A stretch of DNA of 64,000 bases from Priestia megaterium NBRC 15308 = ATCC 14581 (GCF_000832985.1 NZ_CP009920.1:186001-250000); one strand, 5' to 3'. Numbered from the stretch's first letter, positions 25,357-36,339 are shown. The notes: a model not told the origin generated them from the sequence alone. A program made the numbers and translations.

Positions 25357-25372
25357 ATACCTGTAAGGGTAT
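25357..25372 (-). promoter_or_regulatory. CstR-type operator 3 with promoter
   Basis: ATACCTGTAAGGGTAT. Just upstream on the minus strand are a TATAAT -10 box (25378-25373) and a TTGACG -35-like box. The operator therefore lies at the transcription start, a good place for repression. Confidence 0.7.
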
Positions 25373-25420
25373 ATTATACTAAATAATGATATTCGTCAAC
25401 CTTAAACAAGGTGACAATGA

Positions 25421-25681
25421 TTAACGACTTTTCACTAACAGCTGTACAGCTTCTTTCACTAAACCTTCCGTTGACTCTCCTTGCTCCAGGCTTTCTCTGA
25501 CGCACTGTTCAAGATTGCTGCTCACAATGACTCCCATTGTGCGATCAATGGCACTTCTTGCAGCAGATAATTGAGTCACGACGTCTCGGCAGTCTTTTCC
25601 TTGCTCCATCATGCTAAGCACGCCTTTTAGCTGCCCTTCAATTCGGCGCAGGCGATTTTTCACCTGTTGGTTATACTCCAT
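25421..25681 (-). CDS. cstR: CstR, persulfide-sensing CsoR-family repressor
   Basis: An 86-residue all-helical repressor. Cys31 (KDCRDV) and Cys60 (LEQCV) sit at the positions of the two persulfide-sensing cysteines of S. aureus CstR. The histidine that completes the copper site in CsoR is replaced by Asn56, so copper sensing is unlikely. It would repress the cluster until persulfide crosslinks the two cysteines. Its start overlaps the upstream pseudo-rhodanese gene by 11 bases, so it is autoregulated through operator 1. Confidence 0.88.
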   Translation of the reverse strand: MEYNQQVKNRLRRIEGQLKGVLSMMEQGKDCRDVVTQLSAARSAIDRTMGVIVSSNLEQCVRESLEQGESTEGLVKEAVQLLVKSR

Positions 25682-26030
25682 AATCGAATACCCCTTTCTT
25701 TCCTTTACTTTTACACACTGCTAACTCATAGCTGCGTACTTCAAAACCTTTTTTTCGTAAGAACCGTACGCCTAAATTTAACTCCACTCTATCTCCGGCA
25801 ATCAGATGAACGCTGCCCTGTGGAATTTCTGAATAAAAGCGTTTGAGATATGCATACGGAATAACTATACTAATCGAATCGTGAACTTCATGATAATGAC
25901 GAATATCTACAACCGTTCGCCCAAGTTCTTTTGCTTCAGATTCACGTATGCACTGTATTCTTTTAACGGGATAATAACGTCTGTATGCAATAAATAAAAT
26001 AGCAAGCAACAACACTGCTATATAGAGCAT
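25671..26030 (-). CDS. Membrane-anchored degenerate rhodanese lacking the active Cys
   Basis: A protein of about 119 residues with an N-terminal membrane helix (LYIAVLLLAILFIAY) and a rhodanese-like domain. Aligned with the active rhodanese at 24189-24545, the loop CQSGMRS is replaced by AGDRVEL, so the catalytic Cys is Ala. Other cysteines (RIQCIRE and LAVCKSK) remain. ATG 26030 has the best spacing to AAGGCGG. It is cotranscribed and overlapping with cstR. A role in sensing or scaffolding rather than catalysis is inferred. Confidence 0.7.
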   Translation of the reverse strand: MLYIAVLLLAILFIAYRRYYPVKRIQCIRESEAKELGRTVVDIRHYHEVHDSISIVIPYAYLKRFYSEIPQGSVHLIAGDRVELNLGVRFLRKKGFEVRSYELAVCKSKGKKGVFDYGV

Positions 26031-26077
26031 AACCATCACCGCCTTGCTATTGAATTAATGTTGTTTACACGCTCTAT

Positions 26078-26110
26078 ATTATACCCCTATAGGTATATTG
26101 TCAAGCGAGA
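26078..26110 (-). promoter_or_regulatory. Promoter and CstR-type operator 1
   Basis: ATACCCCTATAGGTAT (26081-26096) fills the space between a TTGACA -35 box and a TATAAT -10 box (26083-26078) read on the minus strand. It is the clearest of the five sites and controls the pseudo-rhodanese-cstR transcript. Confidence 0.75.
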
Positions 26111-26319
26111 AAATTATATTTAATTTTGATGATTTACATGAATCCTTTCATACGAACCAATCCACTTTATCCACCTTAGAAATCATGAATGTTTTCTTTA
26201 ACCTGCTTTATTGTGTGTACCCCCTCCCCTATAGACTAAACAGACTTTTCCGTTTTCATACATCACCTGGGCTCATATAAATTAATAAAAAATAAGCTTA
26301 CTGCACCATTCACCATCTG

Positions 26320-26366
26320 CGCACAAAAGGTCCAGTTCTCCTTGGGAACTGGACCTTTTGTGTTAA
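26320..26366 (-). terminator. Terminator of the repeat-protein gene
   Basis: A 15-bp stem (AAAAGGTCCAGTTC arms) with an A/T-rich tail, just downstream of the repeat-protein gene. Nothing coding is evident between it and operator 1 (26110-26320). Confidence 0.85.
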
Positions 26367-26374
26367 AAAGCTGA

Positions 26375-26692
26375 TTAGCTTTGATGATAAATATTATGCC
26401 ATTGATTCCATGAACTGTGTGGATGCTGCTGGTGCCACTGGTTCCATGGCACATATGGATTTTGCTGATGCCACTGATTCCACGTGCCGTGCGGATATTG
26501 ATGATGCCACTGATTCCAAGGTGTATATGGATGTTGTTGATGCCATTGATTCCATGTGCCGTGCGGATACTGTTTATGCCACTGCTCCCAAGGTACATGA
26601 GGATGTTGCTGATGCCATTGATTCCACGTGCCTTGAGGATGCTGGTGATGCCATTGTTCCCATGGAATGTAATGTTGCTGTCCTTGATGCAT
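26375..26692 (-). CDS. His/Trp/Gln-rich tandem-repeat protein
   Basis: A 105-residue protein built of eight 12-residue units with consensus W-[NE]-Q-W-H-x-Q-x-P-x-x-x, from about residue 11 to 103. There is no signal peptide, cysteine or membrane segment. Start ATG 26692 follows AAGGAG ten bases upstream, and a strong terminator follows. A CATATGATGT element about 30 bases upstream resembles a sigma-K -10 region, so a spore coat role is possible. The dense His/Trp spacing could bind metal. I do not recognise the family. Confidence 0.75.
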   Translation of the reverse strand: MHQGQQHYIPWEQWHHQHPQGTWNQWHQQHPHVPWEQWHKQYPHGTWNQWHQQHPYTPWNQWHHQYPHGTWNQWHQQNPYVPWNQWHQQHPHSSWNQWHNIYHQS

Positions 26693-26810
26693 ATTTCGTC
26701 AACTCCTTTTCCTTTGCCACATCATATGTTCATTTTTTGATTTAGAGCTTATCTTTTTTAAAATATAGGGGGTTAATTATTTGTAAATTACACATTTCTT
26801 ACCCTTATTA

Positions 26811-27005
26811 ATGACCATCTTACTTATAGGTATGAGCTCTTCTCTTATAAGCGGAAGCGCAAACTTATCTGGAATTATAGAATGGGTATTTCTTATGATC
26901 AGCCTTATTGCTAATATTACTGCCGTGATTGCCCTTTCTTTACACGAATTTGTCTACCTTTCTATGAAAAAGGCTGAGAAAAACCTAAAAGAAACGTTTA
27001 AATGA
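26811..27005 (+). CDS. Small membrane protein
   Basis: A 64-residue ORF with one strong membrane segment (about residues 22-45) and a basic tail. A strong terminator follows directly after the stop, which supports expression. The ATG has no clear ribosome binding site; an AGGGGG lies 38 bases upstream. Function unknown and the start is uncertain. Confidence 0.45.
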   Translation: MTILLIGMSSSLISGSANLSGIIEWVFLMISLIANITAVIALSLHEFVYLSMKKAEKNLKETFK

Positions 27006-27008
27006 ACA

Positions 27009-27050
27009 TAAGCAAAAGAAGCAGGTTTCTTATAAGAAATCTGCTTCTTT
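27009..27050 (+). terminator. Rho-independent terminator
   Basis: A stem with AAAAGAAGCAG/CTGCTTCTTTT arms around a TTTCTTATAAGAAA loop stem, followed by T residues. Confidence 0.85.
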
Positions 27051-27112
27051 TTCCTGCTTTTATTGAACTGGTTTTTCTCGACTTCTATACACCAAAAGAT
27101 GCATGTAGCTCT

Positions 27113-27640
27113 TTATTCGGAAGGAGATGGAAATCTTGCTGCTTCGAAATGCGACACATTTTCTGTTGTGACAATTGTGCCGTCAACATTACTTTCCGCG
27201 AAGACTTCAACTCGATCTCCTTTTTCTAAATTGTAAATAGTAGAGACCGATACTACGTTAACAAATATAGTGTTTCCTCCAAAGAAATCGTTATCAATCG
27301 CGATAACCGCCGTACCATTGACACGAATTTCTACGCGCGCTCGATAATCGACAGTCGTATCGTTAGGAAGAAATCCAATTGTAGCAACAAGGGAATATAC
27401 GCCATCTTTTTTGGGGCGAAAAACAGACGTAACAGGATTGTATTCATTTGCTAAATCAAATTGTTTAAACTGATAAGAAACTTTTACAGGAGTGTTTGCT
27501 GATACGGGCTGGTTTGTAAGGTTAAGAGCACGAAATGCTGAGTCTCTTGTATTTCCTTGTTTGGAAGAACAATGATGATGTTTCTTAGAAAAATGAGCCT
27601 TTTCTACATAATATTTATCATCTTTTTTAATTGTAATCAT
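27113..27640 (-). CDS. C1q/TNF-like jelly-roll protein, probable spore surface protein
   Basis: A 175-residue protein. A short basic N-terminus with HHH and one Cys precedes a C1q-like beta-sandwich (residues 33-172). The domain shows SAFRALNLTNQP, F-x-N-E-Y-N-P-V, DGVYSLVATIGF and GDRVEVFAESNVDG, in the order seen in C-terminal domains of BclA-type exosporium proteins. No collagen-like repeat is present. The sequence AAAGAAAGGATGATTA across its start is shared with the repeat glycosyltransferase gene near 59 kb, so the two may be co-expressed in the mother cell. Confidence 0.65.
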   Translation of the reverse strand: MITIKKDDKYYVEKAHFSKKHHHCSSKQGNTRDSAFRALNLTNQPVSANTPVKVSYQFKQFDLANEYNPVTSVFRPKKDGVYSLVATIGFLPNDTTVDYRARVEIRVNGTAVIAIDNDFFGGNTIFVNVVSVSTIYNLEKGDRVEVFAESNVDGTIVTTENVSHFEAARFPSPSE

Positions 27641-27751
27641 CCTTTCTTTATGTGTCTCTCTATTTTATTCATTCGCAGGAATAATGCTTGGATGCTTGTC
27701 CTTTAACACATAATTTTCACTAGAGGAAACGATAGATTTCTAAGCTTCCCA

Positions 27752-27786
27752 CAAAAAAACACCTTCTCATTCGAGAAGGTGTTTAG
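27752..27786 (-). terminator. Terminator of fabI
   Basis: An AACACCTTCTC/GAGAAGGTGTT stem with a T7 tract on the minus strand. Confidence 0.85.
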
Positions 27787-27789
27787 GAA

Positions 27790-28569
27790 TTAACCTACAA
27801 TATTATAACCAGCGTCTACGTGTACGATTTCTCCTGTTACACCGCGTGAAAGATGGCTCAGTAATACAACCGTCATGTCGCCAACTTCTGCTTGCGTTAC
27901 GTTACGCTTAAGAGGTGCTTTTTCTTCAACATGGTGAAGAATTTGGTTAAAGTCAGAAATGCCTTTCGCTGCAAGCGTACGAATTGGGCCTGCTGAAATC
28001 GCATTTACGCGGATATTGTCTTTTCCTAAGTCTAATGCTAAGTATTTTACTGAAGACTCAAGCGCTGCTTTCGCTACGCCCATTACGTTATAGCCTTCAA
28101 CTGCACGTTCTGCACCAAGATAGCTCATTGCCACAAGAGAACCGCCTTCTGTCATAAGAGGTTTTGCTGCTTTTGCTACCGCGATAAGTGAATAAGCGCT
28201 TGTATCTTGAGCAAATGCATATCCGCTTCTTGATGTATTAATAAACTCGCCGTTTAAATCTTCTGAATGAGCAAACGCAACAGAGTGAATCACTCCGTGA
28301 ACTATGCCTGCTTCTTCTCCGATTTTTTTGAACGCTGCTTCAATGCTTTCGTCGCTGTTTACATCACATTCTGCAATTAATGATGCTTGAATTTCATTTT
28401 TTTCTAGCAGCTTGTTTAACTTTCCTAGTGAACGTTCTTTACGGTATGTAAAAATTAAGTTTGCTCCTACTTGATGAAGGGCTTTTGCAACACCCCAAGC
28501 AATACTTCTGTCGTTGGCAACTCCCATGATCACAATGTTCTTGTTCTTTAATTGTAATAAATCTTCCAT
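27790..28569 (-). CDS. fabI: Enoyl-ACP reductase FabI
   Basis: A short-chain-dehydrogenase-type reductase of about 259 residues that completes each fatty acid elongation cycle with NAD(P)H. VMGVANDRSIAWGVAKAL binds the cofactor, and YNVMGVAK is the FabI Tyr-x6-Lys catalytic pair. RVNAISAGPIRTLAAKGISDF is the classic FabI block. I chose ATG 28569, six bases after GGAGG; the in-frame TTG at 28581 is part of that site. It is monocistronic, in contrast to the fab operons, and is the expected triclosan/isoniazid-type target. Confidence 0.92.
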   Translation of the reverse strand: MEDLLQLKNKNIVIMGVANDRSIAWGVAKALHQVGANLIFTYRKERSLGKLNKLLEKNEIQASLIAECDVNSDESIEAAFKKIGEEAGIVHGVIHSVAFAHSEDLNGEFINTSRSGYAFAQDTSAYSLIAVAKAAKPLMTEGGSLVAMSYLGAERAVEGYNVMGVAKAALESSVKYLALDLGKDNIRVNAISAGPIRTLAAKGISDFNQILHHVEEKAPLKRNVTQAEVGDMTVVLLSHLSRGVTGEIVHVDAGYNIVG

Positions 28570-28699
28570 ATTATCCTCCAAAAAAAATTAGTCATCAATG
28601 ATGACTAATAGGTAATTGTATAGCTTTATTATAGCACAAAGATGCGCTTAGTTCCTAAGAGTCTTATGAATTAACCGATTTTGCTATATAAATAATCTT

Positions 28700-29572
28700 C
28701 TACTTATCCGAATCCTGCAGCCATGCTTGCGTTGTTTCAGCAAATTTTTTGGCTGCAGGTGAAAGATGATAACGAGTAGCTAGACCAATTGAACGGTAGC
28801 TGTCTACTTGAAACGGAATCGCACGCAGCTCTTGCGGGATCGAATCCAAAAGCATTTCAGGTAAAATGCTAATTCCTAAGTGATGCGTAACCATCGATAA
28901 AATAGCACTTTCATCCATTAATTCAAAACGAATGTCAGGCTGAATGCCACGTTCTTCAAACAATTGCTTAATATCATGATAACCGCCGTATGTCGGCATA
29001 ATAAACGGTTCTTTCTCTAGATCTTCAAAAGAAACGGTTTTCTGATGGTATAGAGCACTTTGATTCGATACGACGCACAGCAGCCGGTCTTTTTTTAAAG
29101 AAATAATATGAAATTGACTTGAATGCGTAATGTTGATAAAGCCGCAGTCTATTTCTCCGCTCAGCAGCCACTGTTCAATTTCAAGGTAATCGCCTTCTTT
29201 AAGCTGAATTTGAATCTCAGGGTAGTTTTTTTCCATAAGCTGAATAATTTCGGGGAGCCACTTGGTCGATACGCTTTTAAAAATACCGATTTTGATGGTT
29301 CCTTTCGCAAGTCCTAAGAGACTGGCTGCTTCTTGATGAACTTTTTCATTTTCTTGGAGCACATTCCGAATAGCAAGAAGCATCGCTTCGCCTTCTGTTG
29401 TTAAGGTAATACCTGATCTGTTTCGATTCACAAGCGGAAATCCAAATTCTGTTTCAAGATTTGTAATGGCATGACTGACCGCTGACTGCGTGAGCGCCAG
29501 CGCATCTGCCGCTTTTGTAAAGCTTCTCACTTCCGCTACTTTGTTTAAAATTTCATATTTCACTAAGCTCAT
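28700..29572 (-). CDS. LysR-family transcriptional regulator
   Basis: A regulator of about 290 residues: winged-helix domain in the first 60 residues (RSFTKAADALALTQSAVSHAITNLE) and a periplasmic-binding-like effector domain. Start ATG 29572 follows AAGGCGGGAG; the first in-frame ATG (29590) lies inside a palindromic operator and has no binding site. It is divergent from a DMT-family exporter gene and probably controls it. Confidence 0.85.
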   Translation of the reverse strand: MSLVKYEILNKVAEVRSFTKAADALALTQSAVSHAITNLETEFGFPLVNRNRSGITLTTEGEAMLLAIRNVLQENEKVHQEAASLLGLAKGTIKIGIFKSVSTKWLPEIIQLMEKNYPEIQIQLKEGDYLEIEQWLLSGEIDCGFINITHSSQFHIISLKKDRLLCVVSNQSALYHQKTVSFEDLEKEPFIMPTYGGYHDIKQLFEERGIQPDIRFELMDESAILSMVTHHLGISILPEMLLDSIPQELRAIPFQVDSYRSIGLATRYHLSPAAKKFAETTQAWLQDSDK

Positions 29573-29585
29573 TTTCTCCCGCCTT

Positions 29586-29606
29586 AACATGAATTTAATT
29601 CATGTT
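29586..29606. promoter_or_regulatory. Palindromic operator between LysR and EamA genes
   Basis: A perfect 9-bp inverted repeat, AACATGAAT-TTA-ATTCATGTT, with the size and position of a LysR-type regulator site in a divergent promoter region. Confidence 0.6.
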
Positions 29607-29686
29607 CATCATTATAAAGATTCATTTTATTAATATCAAATTCCTTTGTATACTGTGAGTACATCATAAACAATGGAGGGTTGAAC

Positions 29687-30580
29687 GTGAGTTACCGCAC
29701 ACGAGCAAATATGATGATGGTTGGTGTAAATGTATTTTGGGGCATGTCGTACGTGTTTATGAAAATGGGGCTGAGTTCGCTCGGGTCATTTACTATCATT
29801 GCACTTAGATGTTTAATTGCTTTTTTGATTGCCGGACTGTTTTTCTATAAGCCTTTACTACATATCACGCGCAAAATGATTTTATCATCCGCTATTTTAG
29901 GCTTTTTACTGTTTTCAGTTTTTTCATTTGTCACGTTTGGCGTCAGCATGACGTCTGCTTCAAATGCCGGATTTCTTGTCAGTTTAACGGTCATTTTTGT
30001 TCCATTGCTCAACTGCCTGTTAGTAAAGAAGCTTCCTTCTTGGCCGATTGGGCTCGGTATTATCACTACCCTAACCGGTATAGGTGTTTTAACTTTAAAG
30101 CACTCCTTTCATATGAATACTGGTGATGTACTTTGCATTGGAACGGCGCTATGTTATGCCATTCATATTACGCTGACCGGCACGTTTACGAAAAACGAAA
30201 ATCCAATTGCTCTCGGCATTTTACAGCTAGGTTTTGCTGGATTATTTGCACTGATTTGCAGTTTTTTATTTGAACATCCCAGCATTCCAGCTACTTTATC
30301 ATCATGGATTGCGATTTTAGGTCTTGGCGTTCTTTGCAGCGCGATTGGATTCATTTGTCAAGCTATTGCGCAGCGCTATACAACTCCTACTCACACAGGA
30401 CTTATTTTTGCAACAGAGCCTATTTTTGCTGCGCTTTTTGCCGTTCTTTTTTTGCATGAGCTGTTTACGCTTAAAGAACTGATTGGTTCTATTATTGTGG
30501 TTGCGGGGATTTTAATTGCTCAGTTAGACAATTTGCTACTAAAAAAAAGAGTTCATTATCAAGAGACATTGCCAAAGTAA
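29687..30580 (+). CDS. EamA/DMT-family transporter
   Basis: A membrane protein of about 297 residues with ten helices in two EamA repeats (NVFWGMSYVFMKMGLSSLG early, AIGFICQAIAQRYTTPTHTGLIFATEPIFAALF late). The family exports amino acids, nucleotides or metabolites. GTG 29687 lies six bases after GGAGGG; TTG 29681 directly abuts the site. It is probably activated by the divergent LysR protein. Confidence 0.85.
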   Translation: MSYRTRANMMMVGVNVFWGMSYVFMKMGLSSLGSFTIIALRCLIAFLIAGLFFYKPLLHITRKMILSSAILGFLLFSVFSFVTFGVSMTSASNAGFLVSLTVIFVPLLNCLLVKKLPSWPIGLGIITTLTGIGVLTLKHSFHMNTGDVLCIGTALCYAIHITLTGTFTKNENPIALGILQLGFAGLFALICSFLFEHPSIPATLSSWIAILGLGVLCSAIGFICQAIAQRYTTPTHTGLIFATEPIFAALFAVLFLHELFTLKELIGSIIVVAGILIAQLDNLLLKKRVHYQETLPK

Positions 30581-30581
30581 A

Positions 30582-30614
30582 AGCCGCTAGATTCGTTTAC
30601 CTAGCGGCTTTTGT
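30582..30614 (+). terminator. Rho-independent terminator
   Basis: An AAAAGCCGCTAG/CTAGCGGCTTTT stem right after the transporter stop. Confidence 0.85.
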
Positions 30615-30732
30615 TATTAAGCTAAAGTATAAGCTTTCTTTTAGCAGTCCCAACACCTATCTCTATTTTTCTTTTAATGGATGCTAGTATTTTTCAAAGT
30701 CTATTGAAAAAAGCACGTCTAGGAGAACGACT

Positions 30733-31152
30733 GTGAAGCTTATTAAACGAATACTTGCAACTATTACTTCATCGATATGCGGCGGTGCAGTTTGCATCGA
30801 AATATTTGAATTAAATTCCCTTGGCTATACAAGTATATTAGATTATTTATCGACTTTGCTTATTGGTGTATATCTTACGGCTCCATTCATCATTATAGTA
30901 GGCCTCCCTTGTTCAATAGCTATAACAAGCATCATGAAATACATAAATTCACTTAAGATATTAATTGAACTAATTCTATATCTTCTTTTCGGTATCGTTG
31001 GAGCACTCGCCGTATTAACTTTATTTTTGCTAAGCGACGGGATATCCGCTTTTAGTCTCTTCCCGCGAATCCTCATTGTAACGTTGAGCTGCTCATTGCC
31101 GTTTGGGTTATCATCCATCCTTATAAACAGGCTATATAAAAAGACGATCTAA
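30733..31152 (+). CDS. Four-helix membrane protein, UPF0715-like
   Basis: A 139-residue hydrophobic protein with four predicted membrane segments. GTG 30733 follows AGGAGAACGACT. The layout and size recall the UPF0715 group (YwlA/YopD) of Bacilli, but I cannot confirm this. The stop codon is part of an AAAAAGACG/CGTCTTTTT terminator stem. Function unknown. Confidence 0.55.
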   Translation: MKLIKRILATITSSICGGAVCIEIFELNSLGYTSILDYLSTLLIGVYLTAPFIIIVGLPCSIAITSIMKYINSLKILIELILYLLFGIVGALAVLTLFLLSDGISAFSLFPRILIVTLSCSLPFGLSSILINRLYKKTI

Positions 31153-31251
31153 TATGCATAGACCGTCTTTTTTATATGTTTTGCTACAAACACAGCTCTC
31201 ATATCTATCGTGCATTACAATAACCGATATGATTTTGCACAAAGGCTTAGC

Positions 31252-31743
31252 TTATACCTTATATGTATAAAACTTTTTATCTACGTTCATCACCGGGAAA
31301 TTCTCAGGCAGCTTTTCTTTCTCTATATGTTGAAACCCATTTTTCTCATAAAATCGATGAGCAGCTCTGTATTGTAATGTGGTTCCTAAATATATTCTTT
31401 CCACTTCTCTCTGTTTTGCCCACGCGATGGCTGTATGCAATAACCGGTGAGCTGTTTTGAAGTTCGCTCCTCTATAAGACTTTGCTACAAACATTTTCCG
31501 CAGCGCTACTTGACGGCTGCCAATGTCTATTAAAGCTACGCTTCCTACTACTCTTTCGTTGCAAACAGCAACCCAGAAGTTTCCGTTTCCCTGTTGATAA
31601 AAGCTTTCGATTTCAAACAAATCAGGCTGATCTTTTTCCGTTATTGGAACTTGGTATTCTTGCTGCTGAATATGAAGAATTAAATCTACTACTTGCTGTT
31701 GATACTTGCTCGTATATGGCTGAATAATGATACTTTCACTCAA
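31252..31743 (-). CDS. GNAT N-acetyltransferase
   Basis: A 163-residue acetyltransferase. VAVCNERVVGSVALIDIGSRQVALRKMFVAKSYRGANFKTAHRLL covers the core strands and the acetyl-CoA loop; here the usual RxxGxG is RGANFK, a weaker version. The C-terminal AHRFYEKNGFQHIEKEKLP is standard. TTG 31743 follows AGAGGGGGTAGAG. Substrate unknown. Confidence 0.75.
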   Translation of the reverse strand: MSESIIIQPYTSKYQQQVVDLILHIQQQEYQVPITEKDQPDLFEIESFYQQGNGNFWVAVCNERVVGSVALIDIGSRQVALRKMFVAKSYRGANFKTAHRLLHTAIAWAKQREVERIYLGTTLQYRAAHRFYEKNGFQHIEKEKLPENFPVMNVDKKFYTYKV

Positions 31744-31766
31744 AAACTCTACCCCCTCTAATTACT

Positions 31767-31958
31767 TTACTCCACCTTGCTTTTGACTGTTTTTAATAAT
31801 GTATAACCTATGTTTATTACAAAACCAATCACCGCACCTACAAGAATTGATATCACACCTACAGCGATAAAATCTCCTTTAGTCGGCTGAAATAAATTCA
31901 TGGAAAGCAAACCAAACATAAAAAGCATTGGAATAAGATAACTCAGCATCTTTTTCAC
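31767..31958 (-). CDS. Small two-helix membrane protein
   Basis: A 63-residue protein with two membrane segments (about residues 5-23 and 29-55). GTG 31958 lies seven bases after AAAGAGG. It is just upstream of the GNAT gene on the same strand and may be cotranscribed. No recognisable family. Confidence 0.55.
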   Translation of the reverse strand: MKKMLSYLIPMLFMFGLLSMNLFQPTKGDFIAVGVISILVGAVIGFVINIGYTLLKTVKSKVE

Positions 31959-32069
31959 CTTAGTACCTCTTTCCCTATCTCCATAAATCTTGTAACCATT
32001 TTATCGTATATCAACTTCCTATTTATTACAATCTTTCTCTTTTTTCGTATCTTCATTAGGGAAATAAAG

Positions 32070-32118
32070 AAAAAAGCGCCTGCCTCTCGTTCCTTACTAA
32101 TTGAGAGACAGACATTTT
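32070..32118 (-). terminator. Terminator of the gntR-type gene
   Basis: A GCCTGCCTCTC/GAGAGACAGAC imperfect stem flanked by A and T runs. Confidence 0.7.
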
Positions 32119-32119
32119 T

Positions 32120-32830
32120 TTATAAAACATGACTCGTTGCTTGTAAAAAGAACTGAGATTGTTCATAGTTGTACGTCACTTTTGAAAAGTCAAACGGCTG
32201 GCCGTTGGCTAAGTGGAAAAGCGTTTCAATAAATAATTTAGGATCGCCTTCTTTTAATCCTAAGTACGTAGCTTCTTCTTCGTTCAGCTTGCCAACGTGA
32301 AGATATAGATCAGAAAACCCGATTTTTAAGCCAAGTCCTTCTTTAATGTAATGAAAAATAGACTGAGAAACAATTTCGTTATTCAAGTACGTAACGATGG
32401 ATTTATTATAAAACGATTCTTCTAGACAAAGCGTCTGACCGTTGATATACCGTACTCTTTTTACATAATAGACGTCACTATTTTCTTCTATGTTTAAATT
32501 TAACGCGGCTTCTTGCGTCGGCTTTCGTACATCTAACTCAATCACTTCCGACGTTAACTGAAAATCTTCAAGTTCACTCGTGAATCCTTGATTGGAAAGC
32601 AAGCCAATATAGCCTGTTCGTTTATGACGACGGACAAAAATGCCGCTTCCTCTTACTTGAAAAACCACGCCTTTTTTCTCAAGCAGATCTAAGGCCTTTG
32701 TTACCGTACTTTTGCTTGCCTTAAACTGCGCCATCAGCGTTTCTAATACCGGCAGCTTATCTCCTTGCTGAAGCTTATGGTCTTCAATATAGGTTTCAAT
32801 TTCAATTGCAATTTGTTGGTATTTAATCAT
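32120..32830 (-). CDS. GntR/UTRA-family repressor of the beta-glucoside operon
   Basis: A 236-residue repressor: GntR winged helix (residues 1-70, LMAQFKASKSTVTKALDLLEKKG) and a UTRA effector domain (80-235). Family members sense sugar phosphates. It is divergent from the PTS operon, and a perfect 16-bp palindrome lies between them. I infer that it represses bglP and the glucosidase gene until a phosphorylated beta-glucoside binds. LicT-type antitermination is not needed, as no RAT site is visible. Confidence 0.85.
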   Translation of the reverse strand: MIKYQQIAIEIETYIEDHKLQQGDKLPVLETLMAQFKASKSTVTKALDLLEKKGVVFQVRGSGIFVRRHKRTGYIGLLSNQGFTSELEDFQLTSEVIELDVRKPTQEAALNLNIEENSDVYYVKRVRYINGQTLCLEESFYNKSIVTYLNNEIVSQSIFHYIKEGLGLKIGFSDLYLHVGKLNEEEATYLGLKEGDPKLFIETLFHLANGQPFDFSKVTYNYEQSQFFLQATSHVL

Positions 32831-32937
32831 AGCTATACCTCTTTACTGAATTTGTCTCAAGAATAACACGATTATACCATAATCTAACTCTATACCATAA
32901 ACTTTAATTATTCATTAATTATTATTTTATTAGGGTA

Positions 32938-32966
32938 TTGATAAATTGTATCGATACAATTATACT
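32938..32966 (+). promoter_or_regulatory. bgl promoter with GntR-type operator
   Basis: TTGATA (32938-32943) and TATACT (32961-32966) are 17 bases apart. The perfect palindrome ATTGTATCGATACAAT (32945-32960) occupies the whole spacer, so repressor and RNA polymerase would exclude each other. Confidence 0.75.
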
Positions 32967-32998
32967 GAAAGCGTATAATCAACAAGGGGGTTGAACAT

Positions 32999-36335
<3,337 letters not shown>

Positions 36336-36339
36336 GAAA

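Noticed and set aside
26410-26745. Plus-strand frames and a second minus-strand frame over the WNQWH repeats
   Set aside because: The repeat period of 36 bases keeps several frames open. Only the minus-strand frame from 26692 has a ribosome binding site, a matching stop and a terminator behind it.
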